From Endozoicomonas sp. (ex Botrylloides leachii) (GTDB taxonomy: Bacteria > Pseudomonadota > Gammaproteobacteria > Pseudomonadales > Endozoicomonadaceae): 42,778 nt of DNA. Each line of letters starts with the position of its first letter. Position 1 is the stretch's first letter. Under the pieces are notes generated by a model. It was not told the origin of the DNA. It searched no databases and saw only the letters and a program-made list of their open reading frames with translations. The translations under genes were made by a program, and so were the position numbers. Shown here piece after piece: positions 26,789 through 34,371 of the stretch. The stretch spans positions 1 through 42,778 of the forward strand of contig JAQYUY010000091.1 of NCBI GenBank assembly GCA_028728195.1, in the 5' to 3' direction.

Positions 26789-27697
26789 TTAAATTGATTT
26801 TTCCCTAAAAATTACCCCAGAAAGTGCACCCAACAAAGCGCCTGAAAGTAAACCACCGGTATGTGCGCCATTAGCAAGATTACCGCCAAATAAACCGTCT
26901 AGAATACCGCTATAGCCTATAGCAAGATAGGCCAGCATAAAACCATATACCGTCGGTAATATACAGAAATTGCAGGATTTATCCACCTTTTCCCGTACCA
27001 TGCAGTAACCTATAAGACCAAATACAACCCCGGAAAATCCACCAAAAATAGCATCGTTACTATCCCAAGCATATTGGACAATATTTGATGCGACCCCTGT
27101 TGCCAGTACTATCAAGGCTAGATGTATTCCCCCTTGCTTCGCTTCTATACGCTTTCCCAAGTCAAATAGCCAAAGCATATTAAATGCTAAATGGACCACG
27201 CTAAAGTGAAGAAAAACAGGAGTAAAAAATCGCCAATATTGTCTGTGGTCTAAAACAGCAGATAGCGTATAAAAGTGAAGCATAGTACTACCTAAGCCAT
27301 CTGAAATAATTTGAAAGGGCGTAAAGGTTAAAGCATTAATCAGCTCCAAAGAGTGACCAAAACCAGAGATAACTCCAACTAGAATGGATACACCAATAAA
27401 GAATAATGTTATCGGAAACTCGCGCCAAGCGATTTTATTGGTTAGCTTCTTGAGAGAAGGTTTGTTTTGTTTAGGCGGATCTTGTAATCTCAATAAACCA
27501 CATTGCCAATCACGATAATATTGCTCTACTTGGGATGCATGCTCCGCAGTTTTTGTCCAGATAATCTGTTTACCTGATTCTTCTGTTACTTTATGTGCGA
27601 TACCCTCACGCGAGATGAAATACGACAAAGGCTTTATATCTGCAGCGATGGTTAACTCTAAAGCTCTATAGCTTTTATCGCGTGATGGTTCACTCAC
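26789..27697 (-). CDS. rhomboid family intramembrane serine protease
   Basis: This 302-aa membrane protein has a soluble N-terminal domain of about 120 residues, then a six-helix rhomboid core. The catalytic serine is in GFSGVVFG near residue 220 and the catalytic histidine in NGAHTGGLLSG near 277. HFSVVHLAFNMLWLFDLGKRIE holds the conserved histidine and asparagine helix. It cleaves within membrane helices of client proteins; its substrate is unknown. Layout resembles GlpG. The open frame extends to GTG at 27739, but GTG at 27697 has AAGGA eight bases upstream and overlaps the nadK TGA by 4 bases, so it is the likely start. Confidence 0.92.
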   Translation of the reverse strand: MSEPSRDKSYRALELTIAADIKPLSYFISREGIAHKVTEESGKQIIWTKTAEHASQVEQYYRDWQCGLLRLQDPPKQNKPSLKKLTNKIAWREFPITLFFIGVSILVGVISGFGHSLELINALTFTPFQIISDGLGSTMLHFYTLSAVLDHRQYWRFFTPVFLHFSVVHLAFNMLWLFDLGKRIEAKQGGIHLALIVLATGVASNIVQYAWDSNDAIFGGFSGVVFGLIGYCMVREKVDKSCNFCILPTVYGFMLAYLAIGYSGILDGLFGGNLANGAHTGGLLSGALLGALSGVIFREKSI

Positions 27698-28578
27698 TGA
27701 CTGTATCCTTGATAATTCCACCGTAATTTTGAGCGGCACGCTTCGTAGAAGTTGTGTGTCAAAGGGTGGATTGAGTTAAGCTTTTTAGGTTTTTTGTTAA
27801 TCAGAATTTCATCCCCAGGTGCTACGGCGATATGCACCTGGCCATCACAGCTAACCTGAGGTGAAATGCTGTTGGCACTAGTGATAACCAATTTCAACTG
27901 ACTTTCACCACCAACCACCAATGGACGATTAGTCAACATGTGTGGAAACATCGGCACCAGCACCATAGCATCTATACTGGGATGCATTATAGGACCTCCA
28001 CCTGATAATGCATAAGCTGTTGAGCCCGTTGGGGTTGATATAATTAAACCATCTGATCGTTGCTTGTATACAAATAGTTCGTCAATAAAGAGTTCAAACT
28101 CAATGATACGGGTTGATGTGCCTGGGTGAAGCACCGCATCATTCAGTGATACCCCCTCACCGATCACGCTACCATTTCTTATGACACGAGTATCCAGTAA
28201 AAAGCGAGATTCTACCAAGTAGTTGCCTTCAAGCACACTGGACAGTTGCTGTTCTAGTTCATTAGGACAAATATCTGTCAAAAACCCAAGATTGCCACGA
28301 TTAATGCCAATCACGGGCACATTATGGTTAACCAAATCGCGGGCAGCACCCAATAAACTGCCATCGCCACCAACAACAATAACCAAATCACATTGCAGCC
28401 CCATCTCCGCCCGCTTACAGGTTAACAGTTGATGTTCCGGTAGTAAGCCTTCAATACGTTCATCAAGAATAACCGTGACTTCCTGCCCCATCATAAAAAG
28501 CAATAAGCGTTGCAGCGTATCAATGATTTCGGCTCGCCCTTGGCGACCTGTTACTCCCACTCGTTTAAACTGTTTCAT
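27694..28578 (-). CDS. nadK: NAD kinase
   Basis: This 294-aa protein is NAD kinase, which phosphorylates NAD to NADP with ATP in the cytoplasm. The GGDGSLLGAARDL motif near residue 71, NRGNLGFLTDI, and SDGLIISTPTGSTAYALSGG are all intact. The length fits (E. coli NadK is 292). Start is the ATG giving MKQFKRVGVTG; a GTG at 28590 adds four residues and is less likely. The upstream region to the metal importer is 700 bases and AT-rich. Its stop overlaps the rhomboid start. Confidence 0.96.
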   Translation of the reverse strand: MKQFKRVGVTGRQGRAEIIDTLQRLLLFMMGQEVTVILDERIEGLLPEHQLLTCKRAEMGLQCDLVIVVGGDGSLLGAARDLVNHNVPVIGINRGNLGFLTDICPNELEQQLSSVLEGNYLVESRFLLDTRVIRNGSVIGEGVSLNDAVLHPGTSTRIIEFELFIDELFVYKQRSDGLIISTPTGSTAYALSGGGPIMHPSIDAMVLVPMFPHMLTNRPLVVGGESQLKLVITSANSISPQVSCDGQVHIAVAPGDEILINKKPKKLNSIHPLTHNFYEACRSKLRWNYQGYSQ

Positions 28579-29317
28579 AGCTATCAACACATATTATTCA
28601 GCATCTTTACAGGCTGCATTTATAGCATACGTAGGAAGCGATGATATAGGATAGCATTGGTTTTTAAGGAAATACGCCTACAAAAGACATGATCATAGGT
28701 AACAAAAGATAGCGATCGGAGTATTTCTCCCATGCCTTAATATATTTACTTTCTATACTTGGCTAAGCATTATGCTTGCAAGAGTCTACATCAAAAGTAG
28801 GTTTATTTTTTAGTTATGTTATGGGCACTAAAAATAAATAATTATTTTTAATTTTTGGCTAATCTTTTATTTTAATTAAAAAAATCATGATTCTATACCA
28901 TAATAATTTTTTTACTTTCGTTAACTATGCAAGCTAAATTTTTATAGAAATTTAAAGGAAAAACTTATGATAATATACCTTTTTCTGACTTAATAGTTTC
29001 TAGTGATCGTAATTAATAGAACTCGCTATGTATTAAGGAAAAATTAATAATTTTTGTAAAATATTACTTCTAGCTATTTTACAAACGTTAGTCTACATTT
29101 TATGAGACTGATTCTTAATTGCAATTAATCGATACCATTCTTTATATCGATAAGATGCCAAAGTGCTACTAGGCTTTGACCTAAGAACCTATAAAGAATA
29201 GATAATTAGAGCGAGTAACGATAAATAAAGTAATACCCATAAGAAAAATAGGTATAGATAATTTTGAGAATTAGTCTTGACTTTTTTATGAAAAAAAGAT
29301 TACTAAATGAGTAGTTG
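28579..29317. other. about 730-base divergent intergenic region nadK / metal importer
   Basis: This AT-rich divergent region holds the nadK promoter and the control region of the importer. I see no gene here. Landmarks are the palindromes AAGCAT-T-ATGCTT (28765-28777) and AATCATGATT (28883-28892), and the cluster of inverted repeats at 29115-29151. The gap is unusually long for two simple operons. Confidence 0.5.
29115..29151 (+). promoter_or_regulatory. possible operator overlapping a promoter for the metal importer
   Basis: TTAATTGCAATTAA (29115-29128) is a perfect 14-base palindrome. It overlaps TTGCAA (29119-29124), which could be a -35 box, with TATATC at 29143-29148 eighteen bases on. 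ATCGATA (29128-29134) and TATCGAT (29145-29151) form a second inverted repeat around the same -10. This arrangement fits repression by a dimeric regulator such as a Fur-family or MntR-type protein. The regulator assignment is inference. Confidence 0.35.
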
Positions 29318-30316
29318 ATGAAACATTTTAATTTTATTTTTTTGACTTGCCTGGCCTCTATTTTTTTAACGGAAATCTGTCTAGCTACTGATAGAACCCA
29401 GCCTGCTTCAGGTGATATAACTAAGCAACCGAATAGCACCTTAGATAATATCATGGAAATCAAGCGACATTTATGGGTTGCTACCACAGGGCATATTGCA
29501 GATGCTTTGCGGAACCTTTCTCAAGGCGTCGATGTGAATATTACCTTGCTATGTCAGCCTGGTGTTGATCCTCACTCCTATAGTGCGAGTATCAAAGATG
29601 TAAGGGATATGAATGAAGCAACTGCTATTTTCTATAATGGTTTTCATCTTGAAGCAAAACTACATGATATTCTGCATCATGAATTAAGTAAAAAATCATG
29701 GGCTATGGCTGATGCCTTTCCGAATGAAGCTCGATTAGATTGGGTAGAAGACAGAGAAGTTAATCCAAACGCACCATTTGATCCGCATATTTGGAACCAT
29801 CTACCTAGCTGGATTATTTGTATAAAAGAGCTAACTAATAGGTTATGTGAAATAGATAAAGCGCATGCAGAAATCTATAAGAAAAATGGTGAAGCCTACG
29901 TTAATAGCATTGCCTTAGTGCATGAATATGCGATTGAGAGATTCAATACTATCCCAAAAGAAAAACGAGTTATTGTAAGCGCCCATGATGCTTTTAATTA
30001 TTTTGCAAAAGTCTATGGATTCGAGTCTCTCGCTATTTTAGGCGTTGGTAATGATGCCGAAGCCGATGTAAAAACGATGCGGGAAGTAGCTGGTACAGTG
30101 AGCAAACGAAAAATTCCAGTTATTTTCTTCGAAAATATGACAAATTCCAAAGTAACAAATGCTCTGCAAGAAGCATGCAGATCTAAAGGCTGGAGTGTCA
30201 AAATTTCAAAAGCACCGTTATATTCCGATGATTTAGGAACAAACCCGCCTCTTAATACATTTTTAGGCGCCTTTAAATACAATGTTGATTTGATTGCAGA
30301 CTCTCTTGGCAAGTAA
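29318..30316 (+). CDS. metal ABC transporter substrate-binding protein (ZnuA/SitA family)
   Basis: This 332-aa periplasmic protein belongs to the zinc/manganese/iron binding cluster A-I (ZnuA/TroA/SitA). It has a signal peptide (MKHFNFIFLTCLASIFLTEI, cleavage near CLA-TD), with no lipobox. Likely metal ligands are the histidine in TTGHIADALRN, that in FDPHIWNHL, and an acidic residue in FFENMTNSK. VDPHSYSAS is also typical. The lack of a long histidine-rich loop argues for the manganese/iron (SitA/MntC-like) side, but I cannot be sure of the metal. A TTG three bases upstream extends the frame; ATG is preferred. It is followed by the ATPase after 2 bases. Confidence 0.88.
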   Translation: MKHFNFIFLTCLASIFLTEICLATDRTQPASGDITKQPNSTLDNIMEIKRHLWVATTGHIADALRNLSQGVDVNITLLCQPGVDPHSYSASIKDVRDMNEATAIFYNGFHLEAKLHDILHHELSKKSWAMADAFPNEARLDWVEDREVNPNAPFDPHIWNHLPSWIICIKELTNRLCEIDKAHAEIYKKNGEAYVNSIALVHEYAIERFNTIPKEKRVIVSAHDAFNYFAKVYGFESLAILGVGNDAEADVKTMREVAGTVSKRKIPVIFFENMTNSKVTNALQEACRSKGWSVKISKAPLYSDDLGTNPPLNTFLGAFKYNVDLIADSLGK

Positions 30317-30318
30317 TT

Positions 30319-31044
30319 ATGGAAATGGCTATTGAAACCAAGCAACTGACGGTTGCCTACGGTTTACAGTCAGCATTGAGAAGTGTTGATGTTAATATTC
30401 CACGGTTTTCTATGTCCGGCATTATTGGACCGAATGGCGCGGGAAAAAGTACATTACTGAAAGCTATACTGGGTATGGTTCCTTGTCCTTCAGGGCATGT
30501 GATATTTCACCAAGGTGATGCATCTTCTGTTGCTTATGTGCCACAAAGAAATTCTGTTGACTGGGATTTTCCTGCGTCTGTTTTTGATGTGGTAATGATG
30601 GGCACGTACGGCCGATTGCGTTGGTTTCAACGTCCAGAAAAAAAAGAAAAAAAAGAGACTATGGAAGCTTTAGCAAAGGTTCAGATGGAAGACTTTGCTA
30701 ATCGACAAATTGGTGAACTGTCAGGTGGTCAACAACAAAGAGTGTTTCTTGCTCGGGCTTTTGTCCAACAAGCGTCCATTTATCTGATGGATGAACCATT
30801 TGCTGCGGTTGATGCAATCACTGAAAAGCTCATTATTGAGCTACTTCATAAAGTCAGGGGCGAAGGTAATACTATTGTGCTTGTTCATCATGACTTAACC
30901 ACAGCTAAACATTACTTTGATCATATTATTTTATTGAATAAAGACGTTATCGCATGTGGCCCCACGGATGAATCCCTAACAAGTGCTAATATTCAGTCTG
31001 CATACGGTGTGTTTACGGATATAAATTTTGGGAGCACTCCATAA
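30319..31044 (+). CDS. metal ABC transporter ATP-binding protein (SitB/ZnuC family)
   Basis: This 241-aa ATPase carries Walker A GPNGAGKSTLLKA near residue 37, signature LSGGQQQRVFLARAF, Walker B IYLMDEPFAAVD and the switch histidine in VLVHHDLTTAK. It powers import of the metal delivered by the upstream binding protein. The start is ATG at 30319 or at 30325 (second Met). Its stop shares a base with the next ATG (TAATG). Confidence 0.93.
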   Translation: MEMAIETKQLTVAYGLQSALRSVDVNIPRFSMSGIIGPNGAGKSTLLKAILGMVPCPSGHVIFHQGDASSVAYVPQRNSVDWDFPASVFDVVMMGTYGRLRWFQRPEKKEKKETMEALAKVQMEDFANRQIGELSGGQQQRVFLARAFVQQASIYLMDEPFAAVDAITEKLIIELLHKVRGEGNTIVLVHHDLTTAKHYFDHIILLNKDVIACGPTDESLTSANIQSAYGVFTDINFGSTP

Positions 31045-31937
31045 TGTGGCCTGAACTATTCTCTGACTATACATTTCGCTTGGTGGTTGGTGGCAGTGCA
31101 TTAATTGGTGGTGTTAGTGGGGCTTTAGGCTGTTTTGCTTATCTTCGCAAGCAGAGCCTTGTGGGAGATGTCGTTTCTCATGCGTCTTTATTAGGCATTG
31201 TTGGTGCTTTTTGTTTGTCTTATTTGATTGCTGGTGTTGGCAATAAATCTCTCCTAGTGCTTATCCCGGGTGCTATTTTTATTGGTGTGCTTGCACTTCT
31301 ATTGACAAAATTAATTACCCAGACGACAAGAATAAAAGAAGATGCAGGGCTTGGATTAATTCTCGCCATCTTTTTTGGTACAGGGTTAACGTTATTAAAG
31401 TGGATTCAAGGAAAAAACTCTCCAATTCAGGGCCATGCTGGGTTAGAAGATTACTTATTTGGTATGGCCGCTGCAATGACGCTTGATGACTTATGGATGA
31501 TTTTAATTTTGGGGGGGAGTGCTATGTTACTTCTCACCCTATTTTGGTCACGCCTTAAGGTACTTACGTTTGACGCGGAATATGCTAGGAGCTTGGGGTT
31601 ACCAGTTCATGGCCTAGAGTTATTGATACTTTGCTTGATGGTTGTTGGTATTGTCATTGGCCTACAAATTGTGGGTGTTATTCTCATGACTTCTATGCTA
31701 ATTGCTCCTGCTAGTGCGGCAAGGCAATGGACTAGACATCTAAATGCTATGGTATGTTTGGCTGGATTGATTGGGGGATGTGGTGCAGGGCTAGGCGCTG
31801 CGCTAAGTGCAATAATCGATAGAATGCCTACAGGCCCTGTCATTATTATTATACTTACCAGTTTTTTCTTACTGTCTCTTTTCTTTTCGCCTGAGCGAGG
31901 GTTGTTGATTAGGAAAAAATCAAATGTCGTTTATTGA
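31044..31937 (+). CDS. metal ABC transporter permease, ABC-3 family (first)
   Basis: This 297-aa inner-membrane protein has about eight hydrophobic helices and matches the ABC-3 permease family (ZnuB, SitC, SitD). SLVGDVVSHASLLGIVGAF near residue 33 and LGLPVHGLELLILCLMV near 185 are typical, with the coupling region before GLQIVGVILMTSML. It forms the channel with the second permease. It overlaps the next gene by 14 bases. Confidence 0.92.
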   Translation: MWPELFSDYTFRLVVGGSALIGGVSGALGCFAYLRKQSLVGDVVSHASLLGIVGAFCLSYLIAGVGNKSLLVLIPGAIFIGVLALLLTKLITQTTRIKEDAGLGLILAIFFGTGLTLLKWIQGKNSPIQGHAGLEDYLFGMAAAMTLDDLWMILILGGSAMLLLTLFWSRLKVLTFDAEYARSLGLPVHGLELLILCLMVVGIVIGLQIVGVILMTSMLIAPASAARQWTRHLNAMVCLAGLIGGCGAGLGAALSAIIDRMPTGPVIIIILTSFFLLSLFFSPERGLLIRKKSNVVY

Positions 31938-32826
31938 GTCTATCTATGCACTCTGTTTGGTAACATCTGTTGTATGCGCATTATGCGGCACGTTGTTATT
32001 AGTTAGTCGGAAAACCATGGTGAGCGAAGGATTAAGCCATGCGTTACTTCCTGGGTTGGTAATTGGATTTATTTTGATTAAAGATGTCAACTCGCCATTA
32101 CTTATTATGTGTGCTGCACTCAGTGGCTTAGTTATGGTTTGGTTAACACAGTGGCTAAGCAGCACCCATTTAGTTGATTCAGATGCCGCTTTGGGTCTTG
32201 TCTTCTCCGGTATGTTTAGTTTGGGCGTGCTCATTTTTAAAAAAATTATTCCAAATGCACATTTTCATGCAGACTGTATTATTGAAGGAGCCTTAACCTC
32301 AGCCGCTTCTAATAGCGTACTACTAATGGGTGTATTTAAATTTCCAAAATCTCTCATTATTATGTTAATACTTTTGGTTATATGTATTACATTTTTATCG
32401 GTTTGTTTTAAAGAGATTAAACTGATGCTATTTGAACCGTTGTTAGCAAGACGATTTGGATTCAAACCAGCTTTATTAAATTACATTTGGTTATTTCTTG
32501 TTTCATTAATAACTGTCGCAGGTTTTAAAATTGCTGGTTCTATATTGATAGTAGCGCTTATGATTGCGCCACCAGCAGCAGCTTACTTATTATCTAATCG
32601 ACTCAGCAATATGTTAATTATTGCATCTATTGTAGCTATCATGAGTTCATTTATTGGCGTTTATATTGGCATGTGTCTAGACATTCCACCTACCAGCGCC
32701 ATCGCATCAGCTGCCGGTTTTGTTTTTTTACTGATTTTTATTTTTGCCCCTAAACGAGGTTTACTTACCACCAGCTTGACGAAGATAAGAAAAAAAAGAA
32801 TAGAAAATTATTACATTAAAAGATGA
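31924..32826 (+). CDS. metal ABC transporter permease, ABC-3 family (second)
   Basis: This 300-aa inner-membrane permease is a paralogue of the preceding one (SRKTMVSEGLSHALLPGLV parallels KQSLVGDVVSHASLLGIV, and FKIAGSILIVALMIAPPAAA parallels LQIVGVILMTSMLIAPASAA). Two distinct permeases in one operon is the SitABCD/YfeABCD/MntCD arrangement, and speaks for manganese/iron rather than ZnuABC, which has one. The C-terminal tail is lysine- and arginine-rich. The ankyrin gene converges after 76 bases of AT-rich sequence with no clear terminator. Confidence 0.92.
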   Translation: MSFIESIYALCLVTSVVCALCGTLLLVSRKTMVSEGLSHALLPGLVIGFILIKDVNSPLLIMCAALSGLVMVWLTQWLSSTHLVDSDAALGLVFSGMFSLGVLIFKKIIPNAHFHADCIIEGALTSAASNSVLLMGVFKFPKSLIIMLILLVICITFLSVCFKEIKLMLFEPLLARRFGFKPALLNYIWLFLVSLITVAGFKIAGSILIVALMIAPPAAAYLLSNRLSNMLIIASIVAIMSSFIGVYIGMCLDIPPTSAIASAAGFVFLLIFIFAPKRGLLTTSLTKIRKKRIENYYIKR

Positions 32827-32902
32827 TTTATAGCCAGTTTTTTTGATATTGTTAAATAATGTTATTTGATATCTCTAATAAAAGCTTATACAAGATATAT
32901 CT

Positions 32903-34165
32903 TTACATTTTCTGACGTTTATTAAAGAAATTCAGGCGTTTTATACGTTCTTTTAATTTCATCTTTGTCAAAATATTTAATCTTTTAAGATCAGCTAAAT
33001 CATAGGCTGTCTTGCCTGCGTATATATTGCCATCAGGAACTGTTAACAAGGCATCAGCATTATATTGTAGTAAAGCACTTACCGCTCGAGTGTGACCCCG
33101 CTTAGCCGCTAGCATCAATGGCGTAAAGCCATTTGAATCAGTTGCGTCGATTCCATCTAGCTGTTTCTTATCTACAAGTTTATTTAACAGCATACTAATC
33201 AACTGTTTATTATTGCGTTGAGCTGCAATATGTAAAGGTGACTGCCCTAATATCTTGTCATGGGCTAAACAATCAGCTCCATAAGTTAGCAGCAAACTCA
33301 CCAGATCTGTATCACCCTTATGACAAGCCATATGTAAAGGAGTAAAGCCGTCCTTTGAGCACTGATTAATATTAATCTCACTAGAGCTAAGCAGAAATTC
33401 AGCCAGTTTATAATGCTTATATGTGCAGGCAATAAACAGCAGATTTTCTCCTTGGCTGTTTATTATTCTGCTCAAATCCTTATTTTTCTTATTTTCCAGT
33501 AGCTTAAATACAGTCGTAGCCTTTTTGTGCTTTAATGCTTTTTTAAGCTTGCGTTCAAAATCTTCCCTCATCTCAATTGGTGGCGGCGCTACCTCTTCAT
33601 TTTTTGAGGTTTTAGTACTAGCTGTGTACTGTGGTGTTGTAATGTCATCTTCCTCTGTTTCAATTAATTCATCATCAGCTGGTGCTTTTGTATCTTCGAA
33701 CATAACTTTAGGAGCATGATACTTATCATATTGAAGCGCCCTATCACCCAAAGGTTCTGTATTAGTACTTATATCTCTTTTTGTTTTTGGTTGATCACTC
33801 ATCTGAGGTATGACTGGGTCATTTGCTGATGCTACTATAGCCTCGCTTTCGCCTGAATAGCTATCGATATGATGAGGTATATCCCATCCACCTGTTTGCC
33901 AAGAAGGTTCTAAAGGAGCCTGATAGCAAACGGGCATAATAACTGGATAGGCAAGATTTAAAGGGTATACAGGACGGTTTATAATACGAGTATTGGCTGT
34001 TGGTAGAGGTAAAAGAGGCATAGATGATGCCATTGTTTGAAGATAGGGGTAAGGGTTTACGACCCGAACAGTAGCAAAGCCAAACCCATAACCATATGAG
34101 GTAGGACTGGCCAACAGTAAGTTTTGACCATCACCATAAGAAGCCGGTACCTGAATAGTGATCAT
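32903..34165 (-). CDS. ankyrin-repeat protein, possible host-interaction protein
   Basis: This 420-aa protein has no signal peptide or membrane segment. Residues 1-110 are rich in Y, P and G and contain no recognised domain; about 110-230 is acidic, polar and probably disordered. Ankyrin repeats start near 237: GENLLFIACTYKHYKLAEFLL, then DGFTPLHMACHKGDTDLVSLL, GQSPLHIAAQRNNKQLISML, NGFTPLMLAAKRGHTRAVSAL and AGKTAYDLADLKR, with a basic C-terminus. Such repeats bind proteins and are frequent in symbionts and pathogens, where some are secreted effectors. Secretion here is only a hypothesis. AGGGA precedes the ATG. It is monocistronic and lies between the metal importer and the dehydrogenase gene. 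Confidence 0.9.
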   Translation of the reverse strand: MITIQVPASYGDGQNLLLASPTSYGYGFGFATVRVVNPYPYLQTMASSMPLLPLPTANTRIINRPVYPLNLAYPVIMPVCYQAPLEPSWQTGGWDIPHHIDSYSGESEAIVASANDPVIPQMSDQPKTKRDISTNTEPLGDRALQYDKYHAPKVMFEDTKAPADDELIETEEDDITTPQYTASTKTSKNEEVAPPPIEMREDFERKLKKALKHKKATTVFKLLENKKNKDLSRIINSQGENLLFIACTYKHYKLAEFLLSSSEININQCSKDGFTPLHMACHKGDTDLVSLLLTYGADCLAHDKILGQSPLHIAAQRNNKQLISMLLNKLVDKKQLDGIDATDSNGFTPLMLAAKRGHTRAVSALLQYNADALLTVPDGNIYAGKTAYDLADLKRLNILTKMKLKERIKRLNFFNKRQKM

Positions 34166-34309
34166 GCCCGTCCCTGAGATAACCTAAGTTTGTATTATTA
34201 GTTATGCCTGCTATATATTCACTACACCGAGAATCAACGCATACTATAAACTATAGATTAATGGTACTAACGGCCATGCTATAACGTTATGTGCCGACTT
34301 TATGACAGA

Positions 34310-34347
34310 TATAAAAAGAAAAAGTTGCAAGCACTGTATAACAGTGC
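34310..34347 (-). terminator. terminator after the glutamate dehydrogenase gene
   Basis: GCACTGT (34331-34337) and ACAGTGC (34341-34347) form a 7-bp hairpin with a 3-base loop, 24 bases past the stop. On the minus strand TTGCAACTTTTTCTTTTTA follows. A copy of CAGTGCT at 34353-34359 can pair with AGCACTG instead, giving an alternative larger stem. Confidence 0.7.
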
Positions 34348-34371
34348 CCTTTCAGTGCTTACAGTAGGTAG

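Noticed and set aside
28967..28993. Eight-residue reading frame after an AAAGG site, as a leader peptide
   Set aside because: Too short to support, over 300 bases from the importer gene, and with no regulatory codon pattern.
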